From the NCBI GenBank assembly GCA_008360975.2, contig CM039189.1, positions 13,520,056-13,584,055 on the forward strand: a stretch of DNA of 64,000 bases, in the 5' to 3' direction. Shown here in pieces: positions 51,735-64,000 of this stretch. The DNA is from Lichenostomus cassidix (lineage: Eukaryota > Chordata > Aves > Passeriformes > Meliphagidae). Made by a program: the position numbers and the translations under genes. The notes beneath the pieces were generated by a model. The model was not told the origin of the DNA, made no database searches, and worked only from the letters and a program-made list of their open reading frames with translations. Numbering within the stretch: the stretch's first letter is position 1; every line of letters begins with the position of its first letter.

Positions 51735-52040
51735 ACCTAAATGCAGGCTGTCCCTGAAAGTGGTGTCCCAGCCCCTGGTGTGTGCTCCCCACATCCCTGC
51801 AGGGACGCTGGCAGGTGGGAGCACAGCACGGACCTGGTGGAGAGCTGGTGTGGCCACACAGGCCACAGGCAGCCTGCCCTTGCCCCGCAGGGACACGATG
51901 GCATCCCGACATGCCCCCAGCACCTGCCCTGCTCAGCCTCTGGGGGAAGTGGGGGGAAGCGCCAGCCTCCCTGCACTTCCTCCATGTCACGCGGCCGCTT
52001 CGTCTGCTCGTGGAGAGCTCTCTGCTGGGGTCACAAAGTC
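51735..52040. other. Small GC-rich island inside the intron
   Basis: About 300 bases of clearly GC-rich sequence with roughly a dozen CpGs, including a GCGGCCGC octamer near 51991, surrounded by AT-rich intron. It is open in several overlapping frames on both strands, as GC-rich DNA often is. It may be a minor internal promoter or enhancer, or an inserted fragment. I recognise no repeat family or protein. Confidence 0.5.
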
Positions 52041-55000
52041 TCTGCTTTTCACCAGTTGTTACCAGCTGGGTTTTCCATTGCATTTTCCTCTTTCTCTGAC
52101 AGTTAGGTTGTAGCTTCCACAGGGACTGAGATTGGTGGAAATCAGCTGTGTGAATTTTGAATTTTGGGTGATTTTGGTTTGGATATTCTTTTCTATTATT
52201 CTATATAATTCTGTTATTACTATTGAGACATAAAGGAATAAATTTCACACAAGCTAGGTGAGAAAGAGGTTATAGTTGTTCTTAACCTCAACAACTGTGT
52301 TGGGTTTTTGTTTATTGGTGTGGGTTTTTTGGGCAGTGGTGGTTGTTTTTAGGGTTGGGGTTTTCTTTCCCCTAGGGGTTTATTCTGCCATTTGCATCTG
52401 TAGATTTCATTCATCTTGACATGCAGGCTCCCAGTTCCATTAAAAAATAGAAACAAATAGCTGCAACTTTTAGCAGGTGTCAATTCCCAATCAAAAATAC
52501 CTATAAATTAGTAATTTCGACAAGGGAAAGGTGGCTATCTCCTGCTCCCTCAAGATTAAGTCTGCTGTAAACGTTTCTGTATTTAGACCACTTATGCTTT
52601 TCAATGCACTTTTGTGGCTGTCTTCACTGCAGCAGTGTTACATTACACCCTGTCAGCGGATAAAATCAGATGCTTTTGTTGTGAAAGATGGCCAAGATGC
52701 AAGTGAAACCTTGATGAAAAAGTGATGTATTTTCTTCAATTGCAAGTATAAGTGGCTAATTGGTTTTCCCTTTAATTTTTTTTTCCGCCTCCCTGAAAAA
52801 AGCTTGGGTTATATGATTAGATTTTTTTTCTAGAAAGACTCAAAGGAAAAACTGGTTTTCTATATCTTTAGACTTGGATTTTTGTTTTGAACAGCTTGAA
52901 CAGATAAAACTGTAAGGTCAGGTAACTTTAATAGCCCCAGTTCCCAGGGGTGAAAGAAACAGTCTGCTAAATCCTCTGTTTCACTAAGAATAGGCTTAAT
53001 ATTCAGAAGTGTCATTAATTACGTGATTGGGCTACTACTTTCCAATACAGCAAATAGAGGTAATTGCTGATACAGACATTTGCACTCAAAAGACAGTTAC
53101 CAGGTGTGTGTGGAGACAGATGGAGCAGCACATGGAAAGGGTGTGAGCCACGCTGCTGGACTCAGCTGAAATATTGTCCAGTTTTGTGCACACTAGAGAA
53201 TCAGCATGTGTAAGGAGTGAAGGGTGAAGGGAGGTAGTGTAAATATCTCAGTTATGTACACTGGAAGCATTTTTAAAGGCAAGGGACAAGAAATAGCAAC
53301 TGATTATTCCTGCTGCTCAAAAGATTGTAGAAAATGGAAGGATGCCATGGAATTTCCGGGTGCCAGAACCATACATTTTCCTATGTGTGTCTCAGGGGAC
53401 TAATGAATTCTTCTTTTCAAAAATTCCCCACTGTTAGCCACTAGCCTCTGACAGCAAACTAGGGCAATTTCTTGGGTGTTAGCTTGGGCTCATGTTTTGT
53501 TGTAGTTCTTGTACAAAATATTTGAAAAAGGCAACACAAAAGTTGCATTGACATAGTTTTCAAAATGCATCCACATAGTAACCAGCTGCTCACAGTGCTT
53601 GGTTTGGGATAGAAGCAAAAAATGAGTTTAATTGAATTGAATTACCCAAATGAAAGGGTATTTGGTATGTTGTACTCTTGAACTCTGACTTACTCTAGTC
53701 CCCATTACATTACTTACGTATATTTTATTACCAGAAAGATTTGTTTCTTGCCTTGGTTTTTAGTTTACATCTCAAATTGTTTATGTATTTGTTGCTGGTT
53801 ACTCTGAGAGTTGCTGTTAGTACTGCTGTTGCAGGCCAAAGTTCACAGGAGTTTCCCAGCTTTAACTATGGAGGTTCTTACAGGCAGTTTTGTAACTTGC
53901 TCAATGTTTTTTGTGGTTTTCTTTATTCATTCTTAGCTGCTGACAGCCCATTAAGAATGTGGTTTAATTTCTTTAGCTTAGTTTTTTTCAGGTTTTGCAG
54001 TTCAGTTCTGTGCAAGTTTTATGCCTGCCTTTATGCCAAATAAGTGCTGAATTTACCCAATTTCTCTCTAAAATCTCATTCTTTATCAGGATGGATAATA
54101 AACACTCTTACCTACTTTTTTGCTTGCCGTAATCCTGAGGCAAACAAAAACTTGTTATTCACTCGATGTGTTGAATTGTGAAATGTGTTTATTTACATAA
54201 GACTTCCTTATTCAGGAAGCCAGTCTCTGCTATTTAAGGGTATAAATGAACTTCTCCTGCTTGGCTGGTTACTGCAGGCAACCCTTTCCTGTAAATATTG
54301 AAAGCATGTTCTGCAGGAGATATGTCAGTGCAGCAATGTGTCAGATGCTCAGATCTTGTGAAGAGATGAAGAGCTATTTTGCTGATTTATCCTGACAGCT
54401 GTGAAGATGTCTTGCTGATCCCAAAGTATCTATATGAGAGTATGTGTAGTTTTATTAATGCAAAGGCTGGGACAAGGTAGCTTATGAGAAGTGGACTTAG
54501 ACATGAGTGCACGTAGACCAAGATTGGTGCATCTACTATTATTTTCATGGCTTTTATTAAATGTTTGAAAAAAAGAAAAAGCAACAAAAGAGTTGGTCTT
54601 CTCAAGTAACTTCTTAAATGCATCCATACAGAGAACAGCCCCTGTAGTTGTTTCGTTTAGAGCATAAGGAAGAAGTTAGTTTAGTGAAACTTCTGAAAGT
54701 TACCTTTAAAAGGAAGGGGTATTATTCCCTGCCTGCAGGGAATTCATTAGTCAATATGCAGGTCAGACCAAGTACCTGCAGATTTATGCTTACTGTTGCT
54801 AATAATGTAGCCATAAAGCCTTGTCTCAGGGGTAGCTGCCTGGTAGTGTGTTGTCCTTTGTAGTCACTGAAGTTTTACAGAGAGGAAATGTGGGGCAATT
54901 ATATGGAGAGGGAAGTGGGTGCTGACCAGTTAGCCAGAATCTTAATGGTGCAGAGGGGCAGAGAGCTTAACTAGAGGCAACCTGCAGCAGGTGCTGTAAA

Positions 55001-55188
55001 CATTTTTCTTGCTAAAGGGATTTGACTGTAAGAGGAAATCTGATTAATTTGTGTGTTTATATTAACTATTAGAATTCGTTAAAAACCTTTGCTCAAAAAT
55101 GTGATACAAGATATTTTATAGTAGTGCCCTAGAAAATGTTGTTCTTGGAACTCATTCTTAAACTGTATTCTTTTTTTTTTCCCACATG

Positions 55189-55202
55189 GTAACCATGGAA
55201 AT
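55189..55202 (+). promoter_or_regulatory. X-box-like motif (weaker)
   Basis: GTAACCATGGAAAT keeps the left X-box half and the central CCATGG but has a degenerate right half. It is listed because other X-box matches occur in the same window. Confidence 0.25.
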
Positions 55203-56860
55203 ATATGCACTGCAGGAACAAAAGATGTTTGAATTTTCACAATTCTCACACAGTTTTCAGTTTTCAGTTGTATTGTTAATACCTGTTATATTTCATGCAG
55301 GAAAGTAGTCTTTTACGCTACAAGGTCCTGTGGTAGTTGTAACATTTTAGATTATTTGCTAGATAAAGTTCAGCAACAACTATAGAGGGTGGTACTGCAC
55401 AGCTGCAGCTTAATTCCTAATTGCTTACAAAGTACCTCAGTGTATGATAATTGAGGATATTACATGTTGATATTCTTCACATAGATTTTAGGTACGGGGT
55501 GTTATGTACTGCATTTGCAAGTAATTGCATTAAAGTAATTAATTTTAAATTTTAATATAATATAATTATTCAATACAATAATTGAAAACCCATAACTTAA
55601 AATTAGAATTAGTTCTCAGAAGCCTTTTCAGCAGTCTGGTGTGGTGTGGTGTGTTCATGTCACACTAGCACAAGCTGGTACCCTTTCAGAAAAGGAGCAG
55701 TTCTGTCCCCCATATTTGCCCATTTCCACTCCACTTTTCCCTTCCCTCACCTCAGGGGAAGCATTCATTGGAAGAAGAGGAGAGAGAGCTGCTTCTCTGG
55801 TCATTCCCTGCCTTCTGTCCATTACTTTTTAGTCTGGGCTGGTTCCCTGACCTGGCTTGGCAGTCAGACTGCTTTTGCTCTTTCAAGGAAGAGAGGCAGG
55901 AATGAGTGACTGTGGGAGGACAGGACTGGGGTGGGTTTTTTTCAGCTCATACTGAACACCAAAGTGTAGCCTAACAAACCAAACTGCTTTTCTTGGGCTT
56001 TTAAGCTTCAAATCACATGGATTGTTGCAAGAGAGGAAGGAAATTTACAAATGTGTCATCTCCTTCAATGAATACTTCAAGGGCAGGAAGAAGGTATGAG
56101 AGAGACTCCTTTCATTAAGCCAAAGCCTAGTTTTAACATATTCCAGAATTGGAAATAATGGAATGCCGGCTCTAATTGGTCCATTTAGAGATTTGAAACA
56201 AAACCCACAACTCTAATCAGCAAAAGGTTGCTAATAGCACTTTATTTGAAAGGAAAACTTGGGTAGAGTTTGGAGCCTGAAGGACCAAAATACCTGAAGG
56301 TGAGGTGGAACAGCTCTTGGCCCCCAGGAATCTGCAAGAGACTTTGTCACATCCTGTACATGGATGCTCAGATGAAGATACTCTGCTTGTCAGCATTGAG
56401 GAAATCTTGCATATAATTATTAATTTAGGATTTGAGTAATAAATCCCAAGTTGGTTCATAAGTTTTGGTTGGCCACTATGGGGCTTTTGGCATTTATCTT
56501 CTGTTGAGAGAGAAGTCACTTCTTAAAGTATGTTTGTTTATAAATTTTGATGAACATTGGGCCTGAGTTCTCTTTAAGAAAGCAGAGTTTTTATCTCTTC
56601 TGTATATTTTTAGTGGAAAATAATTGAACGGGGACATATATCATGTATATCTCTGCTGAGCAGTGCTCAGCAAGTGCTAGTACAAGATTTCATTGCATTT
56701 TTGACTGAACAACTTTACTGCTTTGCAATATACGTTTGACTTTACTGATCTACATTATACCTTTGGCAGGGGGTGTTAAACAAAATTCCAGGGATTCATT
56801 TCCTAAGTGACTCTGCTATTTGGGTTTGGTCTTGTCTCCCCAAAGTGGCAGTACAAAGTA

Positions 56861-56881
56861 CAAAAAGTATTGTACTTTTTG
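56861..56881. repeat. Perfect 9-bp inverted repeat, 3-base loop
   Basis: CAAAAAGTA, TTG, TACTTTTTG form a short tight hairpin in the intron. Nearby partial copies (GTACAAAGTAC just upstream) suggest local duplication. No function is evident. Confidence 0.65.
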
Positions 56882-59800
56882 GCATTAGTAGGGTTTACCA
56901 CCTCTGAAACAGTTCTATGGTATTTAAGAAAAGAATAAGGGAGAAAGACTGAGCATTGGATTTGGAAATGAAATTAATTATATTATCCATAATAAAAATA
57001 GAAGGAAGTCAGTCTGGCTGTGGCAGTTGTGTGCAGCAGAGTATCTACTGCTCAGAATTCAAAAAAGATCAGTTTTATCTCTGATAGCTGAAAACCTGGC
57101 TCCTGTTCTGGTGTGTCTTAATCTGTCACATCTCTTGTGCAGTCTGTTGCTGTATAGCCAGCCAAGTAAAGAGGTGAACTGGGTTCTTTACAGAGCTCTT
57201 AACTGTTTTAAATTTGCTTTTATAAAGTTCACAAAATACTGTTTAGCTCAAGACATCAAAAATCATGGACAGGATTAAAATAAGATTTTGCCTGTGTTCC
57301 AAAATTGAGTTGTTATGGGTAAGAGCAATTTGTATTTTACAATTGCTGCATGTTTTAAATTAACTCCTGAATGTGCTGCCATGAAGATCAGATTCTAGTG
57401 CTCTCTTCTAGTTTTTAGGCATAACAGATGTAACTGGTCTTAATTTACTCTTCATCCTGTTCCTCTCCCTTTTTTTATATGTTTTTTTCCATGCCTTTCT
57501 CTTTTCCACTTTTTCCCAGTCCTTTCCAGTATTCCATAAAAGGGTTTACAGTGTACAGTTAGATAATTAGCACTTCCATTTTAATAGCAAGCTTGTATGC
57601 AGTTAATAATTCTTACATGATCATGTGTTTACTAAAAACTTTCAGGTTTTGTATTTCAGCAAATGGGCTCTTTCAGAACTGCTCCATGTGTTTGGCACTT
57701 TCTTTTTGGGGAATGTTGGTTTTGGTTGGGTTTTGGTTTTTTGGTTTGGTTTGGGTTTTGAACTGAAGGAAGATTCTTACCCATTCCAGCTGGTAAGTTA
57801 CTTTGTTTGGCATCACCTCTTTTTATCATAATTAGTGTTTAAACAGAAATATAAAGTTAAAACCTTTACAAATGAGATATTAAATTGATGCAGTTCATTT
57901 ATCTAGCCTTAGCAGAACCAAGACAGACTCCTTGCTGGTCAGCTGTTCATGAGAGGGGCAAAGGCTGTGCTCACTGCAGCATTCAGACAAGATGGACTTG
58001 CCCTCAGCCAGGCTTATATCACCTGGATTTTTTCACCCACCATTTCTGTATTGTGAGAAACTAAGTGTTCTGGTTCTGTTCAGTTTGTTTCAGTGATACC
58101 ATTGAAGTGTTTTCCAGCTATTAAAACGTTAATTGGTACTCACACTGCTTCCTCTGAGTGTGTAATAATACTTAACACTTAGCTGTGTTCATTTTGAAAA
58201 ACTTGCCAGGGTGGAGAAACCTTCTTTGTCATATTATCCTGCGAATCAAAAGAGAAATTTTAAAGAATTGAGACAGCAGGGTAACGGTGTAAGTATGGAA
58301 CTCAGAACTGGAATCAGAAGCTTCTCATTTGTTTCTGGAATATGGTGCCATAACCACAGATTCACTGAGGTATCTATATACAGCTTGATAAAGTTTAAGG
58401 CTATAAATACTCTTTTTATAAAAATGAAATATACATTTACCAGAATTTCTTCATACATATTCATTTTCCATTAAATAATTTAATTAAATAGCCCATTTAA
58501 CTCCAGACTTCAAATGATTATATTACAGTTTTGGAACAAAATTTGAATTGTATTTTGATAAAGGGCATTTTAAATACCAGACAGAGATTGGCATTTAGCA
58601 CAGCAGATGGGGGTTTGTAGTGGTGCCCAGTGTTTAGTCTTAATCAGTTTAGTTCTTGCTTTCTTGCCGTGAATCCTAGCCAAATACTTTTTTTTTTCTC
58701 CCCCCTTACAAAAAATAAAATCCTGGCTTGCTGGCTCTCGTGGGAGATGTGATTGAGAATAACAAATACTGTGCATGTGGGAGGTGGGAGAAAGGCAGAG
58801 TAACTCATGGTAACTCTCAGGACTGCTCCATCTGTGACCCCTTTCCCTCTGCTGTCATTGCAATCCTGCAACTGAGAGGTCCTCACCCTTTTGATTTTTT
58901 CAGGAACCTTCTTCTGATTCACTTGCTCTTAGACTGTGTTTTAGGTCAAAGTACTCATTAAAGTACTCATACCCTTAGTTAATAATTTTTTAATAAGCAT
59001 GCTAACTTTTCATACAAAAGTTGATCAATAAAACAAGGAAACGTTGTGAACTGTGTGAATATACTAATAGAGAGCTATCTCCTCTGGTTTGGGGGTGGGT
59101 TCAGGGGTGTTTTAATTTTGTGTGTAGTAGTTTTTTTATTTGTTTGGGGTTTTGTTGGTTTGTTTGCTTGGATTTTTTTTAATTCCTCCTATGGTGGCAT
59201 TACCTAGGAACCTCTGGATCTTGAGTTCCTCTTCCCCTAGAACACTGTTCCAGCAGACTTTCCTGCTTATCATCAAGTTGCCTTGGTTCCAAGTGCAGCT
59301 CTCCACAGGCCACCTGTGATACACAAGGGAGTAGCTGGGATCTTGTGTGTGCACTTGTGGCACTGCTAATGACCAAGGTGAACTGAAGCAGGCAGAAGTT
59401 GTAACACTGCTTCAAGTTATTCCGTTGTGGCTCCTTGGCCATTACTCCATTTCTTCCCACCTTCTTCTGAATCTCATCAGGTTTCCTGCTTTGGATGTTT
59501 GTTTTGCATAGAATCTGTCTCTCCTGCCAGTGCTTGCTCAGGCTGGTCCCAAAGGGCTGGATTTGTGCTGTGTGTTTGTGCTTGCCTGCGTCCCCTCCAG
59601 TTCCAGCTGGTGCCCTTCCTGCCATCTTCAGTTGTTACTGCTGTGGTCCTTGCTGTGCTGATGCTGTTACCTGTGCTTTGCTGTTTCTTTCCAGTACCTT
59701 CCTTTCTGGAGCAACAGCCCTTCCTGCTTTGGTTTCAGCCTCCTACATTCCAACTCCTGCTGTACCAGTAAACCCAGTCTGGGTAGGGTCTTGCTGGTCT

Positions 59801-62800
59801 GTGCATACAGTCCTTGCCCCACTCTCATCTTCATTTTGCTCAGCCATAGTGATCCTTGCTCTTCAGTGTTTCTGGGAACCACATCTCTTTCCTTAGTTCC
59901 TTTTTTTGACAGTCTTACAAAATTAAATCATACTCTTGTGGTGTCCCATACCAGGTCCCTATGTACATTCCACTTTGCACACAGTAACTTCAGCTGTGCA
60001 GTTTTGACTTCTTAGGTTGCTGTTATTGGGTAATAGGACTGAAATCTGATTGAGATTTTTTTTTTTTTGGAGACTGCTTTCCACTTCTGTGCTATCTACC
60101 ACATGCCATGCAATTCACACATGCTGTCTTCTGGAACAAAGTGCTAAGTAGTGGGAAGATCACCCGATTACAGGTTTTATTGTGATCCAGCATGCTGTGA
60201 TGAAGATAGATAGACTATTGTTAGCAACAGTTCCGTGGATGTGTATGTCTTGGAATAGATTAATTATTAAAGATGCCAACTTGATCTCCTGAAGTTTTCT
60301 AAGCTGTGCTTATTTCTGTGATGCATCATCTTTTTTCATACTGATTTTAGCTGCCTTTGGTGGTTTTTTTCTTTCTTTGCTCAAACATTCTGTGATTTAG
60401 CATGAGTCATTCTGTCTGTGTGGGAAAGGGCTGGTTTATTACAGGGTCTGTTCTTGAGTGGGGAGGGGAAAGGGTGGAATGTATTTGTGTTTTCTATGTG
60501 TTTGTTGTGGAAATGCATAAAACTTTTTTTTCTTCTTCTCTTTCTTTCCTCTCTTCATCATCTCATCTGTGTGGGTGAATGTTCCTGCAAACCCTTGGGG
60601 AACCTATAGAGACGTTTGGTATGCTCATTCCTTCATTAGTGCCCAAAGTCACAGATGCTAGGTGCAGTTTAGACTAGAAAAGGAAACAAGAGCCACATCA
60701 TCACAATGGAAGGTGGCTAAAAATGTGCACTTGAGGAAAACTTCTAAGTCATCATCTAATACACTTGTTTGCATCATCGCAGTAATACCAATGGCCACTG
60801 CTACCCAGTTGGCATAAATTTTTATTCTGCACTTGAAATTAAATGTGTTCTCCTATAGCAAGAGCTGCTGTTTTGTGCTTGAGAGATAATTTTCAAAAGT
60901 TCAAATCCCAGGTCATATTTTGAGAAAGACTGAAGTGTATGCACTTTATTGCCTAAGTTGTTTGAAAGCACCTGTGGAATTGTGTTGAGGTGTAGGAGCC
61001 CAGGTGACCTCTGAAAGTGAGAACCAGGCACAATTTGATCCACTCTCTCATTAGGAAGCAATAGTGATTTTAATAAAACAGCACATAATATTAAATTGTT
61101 TGTAAAAGATAGTAATTTTCAGATAAATTAGTACCATTGGGTATCTTTATTTTGAAAATGTATGTTCAATGCTGCTTTCTAAGAAAAGAGAGCCAAAGTC
61201 AAGTAGAACAAGGTAGGAGGTTTGTTGCAAGAGAGCTTGTGGCTTAGTGGTATTCTAAAAATGACAGATTTTTCTCACAAATCCACAATTTGAATATTTC
61301 CAGCTGGATCGCATTTAGTTCATAAACAGCATTCTTTATTCCGTAAGTAGAACAGAGACAAAAAAGGCTATAAATGTCATTGTGTATTTTTATAAATACT
61401 GAATAGTCATGTTTCAGTGCAAAATATGTGGAAATTTAAAATATTTATTTCTATGATCAACAGAGATCTCATGAGGGATATTTAAGCCATGTGTACTGTA
61501 ATAACATGAAAAAACAACACCAATTACTTCATGTTTTGGTTGTGCTATACGAATGTTAATGTTCACTTCTAAGCTACAGCCACTAAAGTTTGAACACTCA
61601 GCTTTTTGATAATCTTAAAGATCTTCTAGGTTTTTTGTTGTCATTCAGAGAAAATATTTGTGCTACTTTGACATAAATTGATGTTTGGAAAAAAACTATA
61701 TCAGTATTCATCATTTGATCAAATCATCTCTGTTCTCCTAATGGAAGAAGGATCATCAAACCTTAATTTGGACATTTGCTAGTTTTCCCTTTTTTTTGTG
61801 TTGAAAAATTATTTCATGCCACAGGAAATCCCGTCCTTTCTTCAAATTAGGATAATTAAAAGTCATTACATGAATAACCTCTATGAGTTAAAAACAAAGG
61901 AAATATTTTCTACACACCAGATAAATATTTAAAATTTTTTGCTGATTAGCCACTAAAATATTTTTAATTCTCAGTTTTAATATAATTTTAAAATAGTTCC
62001 TTTGATTTTTTGATTTAACCACAAGTCTAGAATACTGAATTTTTCTTTCCTATGTGATATTACTTGTTTCTCTTAAGATTAAATTACCGAGTGGATATCA
62101 TGCTTTAAACACTTTTCTGATGTTTAATTCTGGCAGAACTTCTGACAACTTTTCTGAAATTTCCATTGTATTTACTGCTCCATTAGAGCCAGTGATGGTG
62201 GGAGCCATGAACCTCCTTTGAGTATTTTGTGATAATCAAGTCCCATAGCACACTCAAGACGGGGGGGGGAAAAAAGGAAGAAAAAATTCACAACCAGCCT
62301 TTTCCAGGGCTGCTGCTGTTTTTACTGCTGCTGGAACTGTACCAGCATAAGAAGAGAAATTTTGAAAAGTCTTCTTTGTCAGCATTAGTATTCATTGAAA
62401 AGTACAAAGAAGTTCTGATTCATCAGGTGATTTGTTTACAACCTGTTATAAATCTAATTTTTTGACTGTCAGACTGTAAAATACAGTTGCTAAAACACAG
62501 ATTTCTAGATATGGACCAGAATAATTTTGGCATGTTGCTGGGTACTTTTAGCAATTGCTTGTGGCAGAAAGTCACAGTATAGAAAAACCACTGTTATTAA
62601 TGTGGTATTATGTGAAATGATTCAGAGAACACAAAACCAATATTATATTTTCTTGATTCTGTGACTCTTTCAGAAGCACAGCAATGTCTGAAACACCTCC
62701 CATTAGTGACTGTGCATGAAGTAATTTGCATTGATCTGGCTGGGCATTGATATTCAAAAAAAAGAGAGCAGCTGAGAGATGATCTGAACAAAATATGTTG

Positions 62801-63451
62801 GTGCACATTTTAAACAGTCATCCAGAATTTTGCCATTATACCTTCCTTCAATTTCAATGGAAAATCAGTATTAAAACTGCATATTCTCTGACTGTGGGCA
62901 TGCCTAATTTGCAGTGTTGTTGTAGCCCTGTGCTTTGTCTTTGCTTGCAGTAATGCTGTCCATTTGGTCCTTGAGCTTGCAAACAGCCTTTAAATCAAGG
63001 TGATGAGGGGAAAAAGCAATGAGATTGACATTACACTCAAGCTGCCGAAAGAAAATGCAATATTTCTTTAAAGAGATATAAAGTCAATCTTTGTGGAATG
63101 GCTATTTATAAATGTCAGGTGTTTGGTTTTTTCCCAGTAGAATTAAGAATGTCTAACATCACCTTAAAGCCTGCTTGCCTATAGAGTATTGTGAGCTATT
63201 AGAGCTGGTAAAGTTTAAGTAATTTGTGTAGAATGATGTAGTTACTCCAGAAAGCTTAGATATCACCTGGAGATATGGTAGATGTTCTAGAGATATTGAT
63301 GCTTGCTTTCATCCCTGGTGAAAATAGCATATTATGAATTCAAGAAAGAAGTTGATAATGAAGTTTACATATTTTGTTAACAAAGCATCTCCATTGCATC
63401 CAGGGTGAATTATATTAATTAAAATGTATTTTTTTTGTTTGTTTGTTTCAG

Positions 63452-63513
63452 TGAAAGAGTTCCTAGCCAAAGCCAAAGAAGACTTTCTAAGAAAATGGGA
63501 AAGCCCCCCTCAG
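63452..63513 (+). CDS. PRKACB: PRKACB common exon 2, A-helix of the kinase (partial CDS)
   Basis: This 62-base exon is shared by all PKA catalytic isoforms. After completing the split codon it encodes [20 protein letters not shown]. This is the A-helix that packs across both lobes of the PKA core. The A-helix Phe and Trp (Phe26 and Trp30, numbering without Met) are present, and Lys28 of mammals is Arg here. The acceptor is strong (TTTTTTTTGTTTGTTTGTTT then CAG). The donor is CAG|GTATCA at 63514, and the exon ends on a codon boundary. The length and phase equal those of the mammalian exon: 46+62 bases gives 36 codons in C-beta-1. The Pro-Pro-Gln ending is typical of beta rather than alpha (Pro-Ala-Gln). 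Downstream exons with the glycine loop, catalytic loop and activation loop are outside the window. Confidence 0.97.
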
Positions 63514-64000
63514 GTATCACTCATTTAAGCATTCAATAATATTCTGTATTGCATTTTTTGGATAATGTTATCAGTGTGTTGTCAGTCTGTAATGAGCAGT
63601 GCTGAAATCATTTTAGTGCAGTTTGTAGAGGAGATTGCATTTTTAACACCAGCTTTGTCACTTTTCATTGAACTTCAACAAAGATTCTCAGGCCTTCTCC
63701 ACATTTGAGCTGATTAAATGCTCCCATTGAACAACAATTTCTCTTATGAGAATGATGTTCACAATCAACATCAAGACTCAAAATCTATTGGAATGTTTTA
63801 GTTGGCTTTTTTTAATAACCAGAAGCATTGGCACATCTGTAATTTACCATGTTAATAATTTCCCCCATTATAGTAAGTGTAATTAAGGGTATTAAGACTA
63901 CTGCATAGTGCTTGGGAGCAGGTTAAGGAGCTTGTTAAAGAGAAATCTTGTAAATGTTGGGATTTTGGGGAAGGATCATTCTTGTTCTAAAGCAACACTT
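63514..64000 (+). other. PRKACB: Start of PRKACB intron 2
   Basis: AT-rich intron after the exon 2 donor, running off the right edge. No further exon or feature is seen. Confidence 0.8.

Larger units (their letters stand above)
50560..63451 (+). other. PRKACB: PRKACB intron up to exon 2
   Basis: Mostly AT-rich, T-biased intron. T/G-rich low-complexity tracts lie at 52298-52370, 57701-57760 and 59086-59172. A small GC-rich island sits at 51735-52040. A pyrimidine-rich, GC-richer patch (59420-59900) gives overlapping frames of 75-140 codons on both strands with no recognisable family. A perfect 9-bp hairpin lies at 56861-56881, and an X-box-like GTAACCATGGAAAT at 55189-55202. The last 60 bases include the T-rich acceptor tract of exon 2. 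Confidence 0.6.

Noticed and set aside
51727..52113. Five overlapping 80-120 codon frames on both strands
   Set aside because: They coincide with the GC-rich mini-island, overlap one another in all frames and show no recognisable domain or splice structure.
57769..57792. 24-base in-phase segment between a GAAG acceptor and a GTAAGT donor
   Set aside because: The acceptor lacks a proper pyrimidine tract (it follows a T/G low-complexity run and ACTGAAG), and very short open segments are easily found by chance.
59200..59896. Overlapping frames of 75-141 codons on both strands
   Set aside because: They come from a locally GC-richer, pyrimidine-biased patch. No family is recognisable, and both strands are equally open.

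Overview
This window is vertebrate nuclear DNA, most likely from a bird. It holds the 5' part of one gene on the + strand, PRKACB, which encodes the beta catalytic subunit of cAMP-dependent protein kinase (PKA). Three coding exons can be supported. Two are alternative first exons: the myristoylated C-beta-1 type (14715-14760) and the C-beta-2 type (46781-46967). The third is common exon 2 (63452-63513). Both first exons stop one base into a codon. Exon 2 starts with the last two bases of that codon, so either can be joined to it: G+TG gives Val for C-beta-1, A+TG gives Met for C-beta-2. The rest of the kinase, including its ATP-binding and catalytic cores, lies beyond the right edge. The bird call rests on a truncated CR1-type LINE 3' end (about 27400-27604), a low repeat load, and a 48.7 kb first intron that is shorter than my recollection of the mammalian one. 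Another CR1-bearing reptile cannot be excluded.

Layout. 1-14060: AT-rich intergenic DNA with no gene I can support. It holds one possible old repeat (about 1684-2223), an RFX-type X-box (4458-4473) and a GATA/CATA microsatellite (about 12403-12472). 14060-15410: a strong CpG island with Sp1-type boxes and CCG repeats, which is the C-beta-1 promoter, 5' UTR, first exon and start of intron 1. 15411-46600: AT-rich, T-biased intron with a long T/G low-complexity tract, the CR1 remnant, and a compact AP-1/RFX/MEF2 motif cluster near 42 kb. 46600-46967: the C-beta-2 promoter and exon, with no CpG island, a possible TATA box, two ETS-type motifs and a 4-codon upstream ORF. 46968-63451: the second part of the intron, with two phase-compatible exon candidates (49447-49542 and 50553-50559), a near-perfect X-box (50165-50178) and a small GC-rich island (about 51735-52040). 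63452-64000: exon 2 and the start of the next intron.

How it works together. The gene makes one kinase core with interchangeable N-termini chosen by promoter use. In C-beta-1 a CpG-island promoter adds a myristoylated N-terminus. In C-beta-2 an internal promoter adds a longer, non-myristoylated N-terminus that is lymphoid-enriched in mammals. Mammals have further short brain-type first exons (C-beta-3 and C-beta-4) and small cassette exons in this interval. I list sequence candidates for such exons here, all unproven. I found no sign of a novel multi-gene system, and no CRISPR, rRNA or tRNA genes. Almost all open reading frames other than the three exons look like chance frames.
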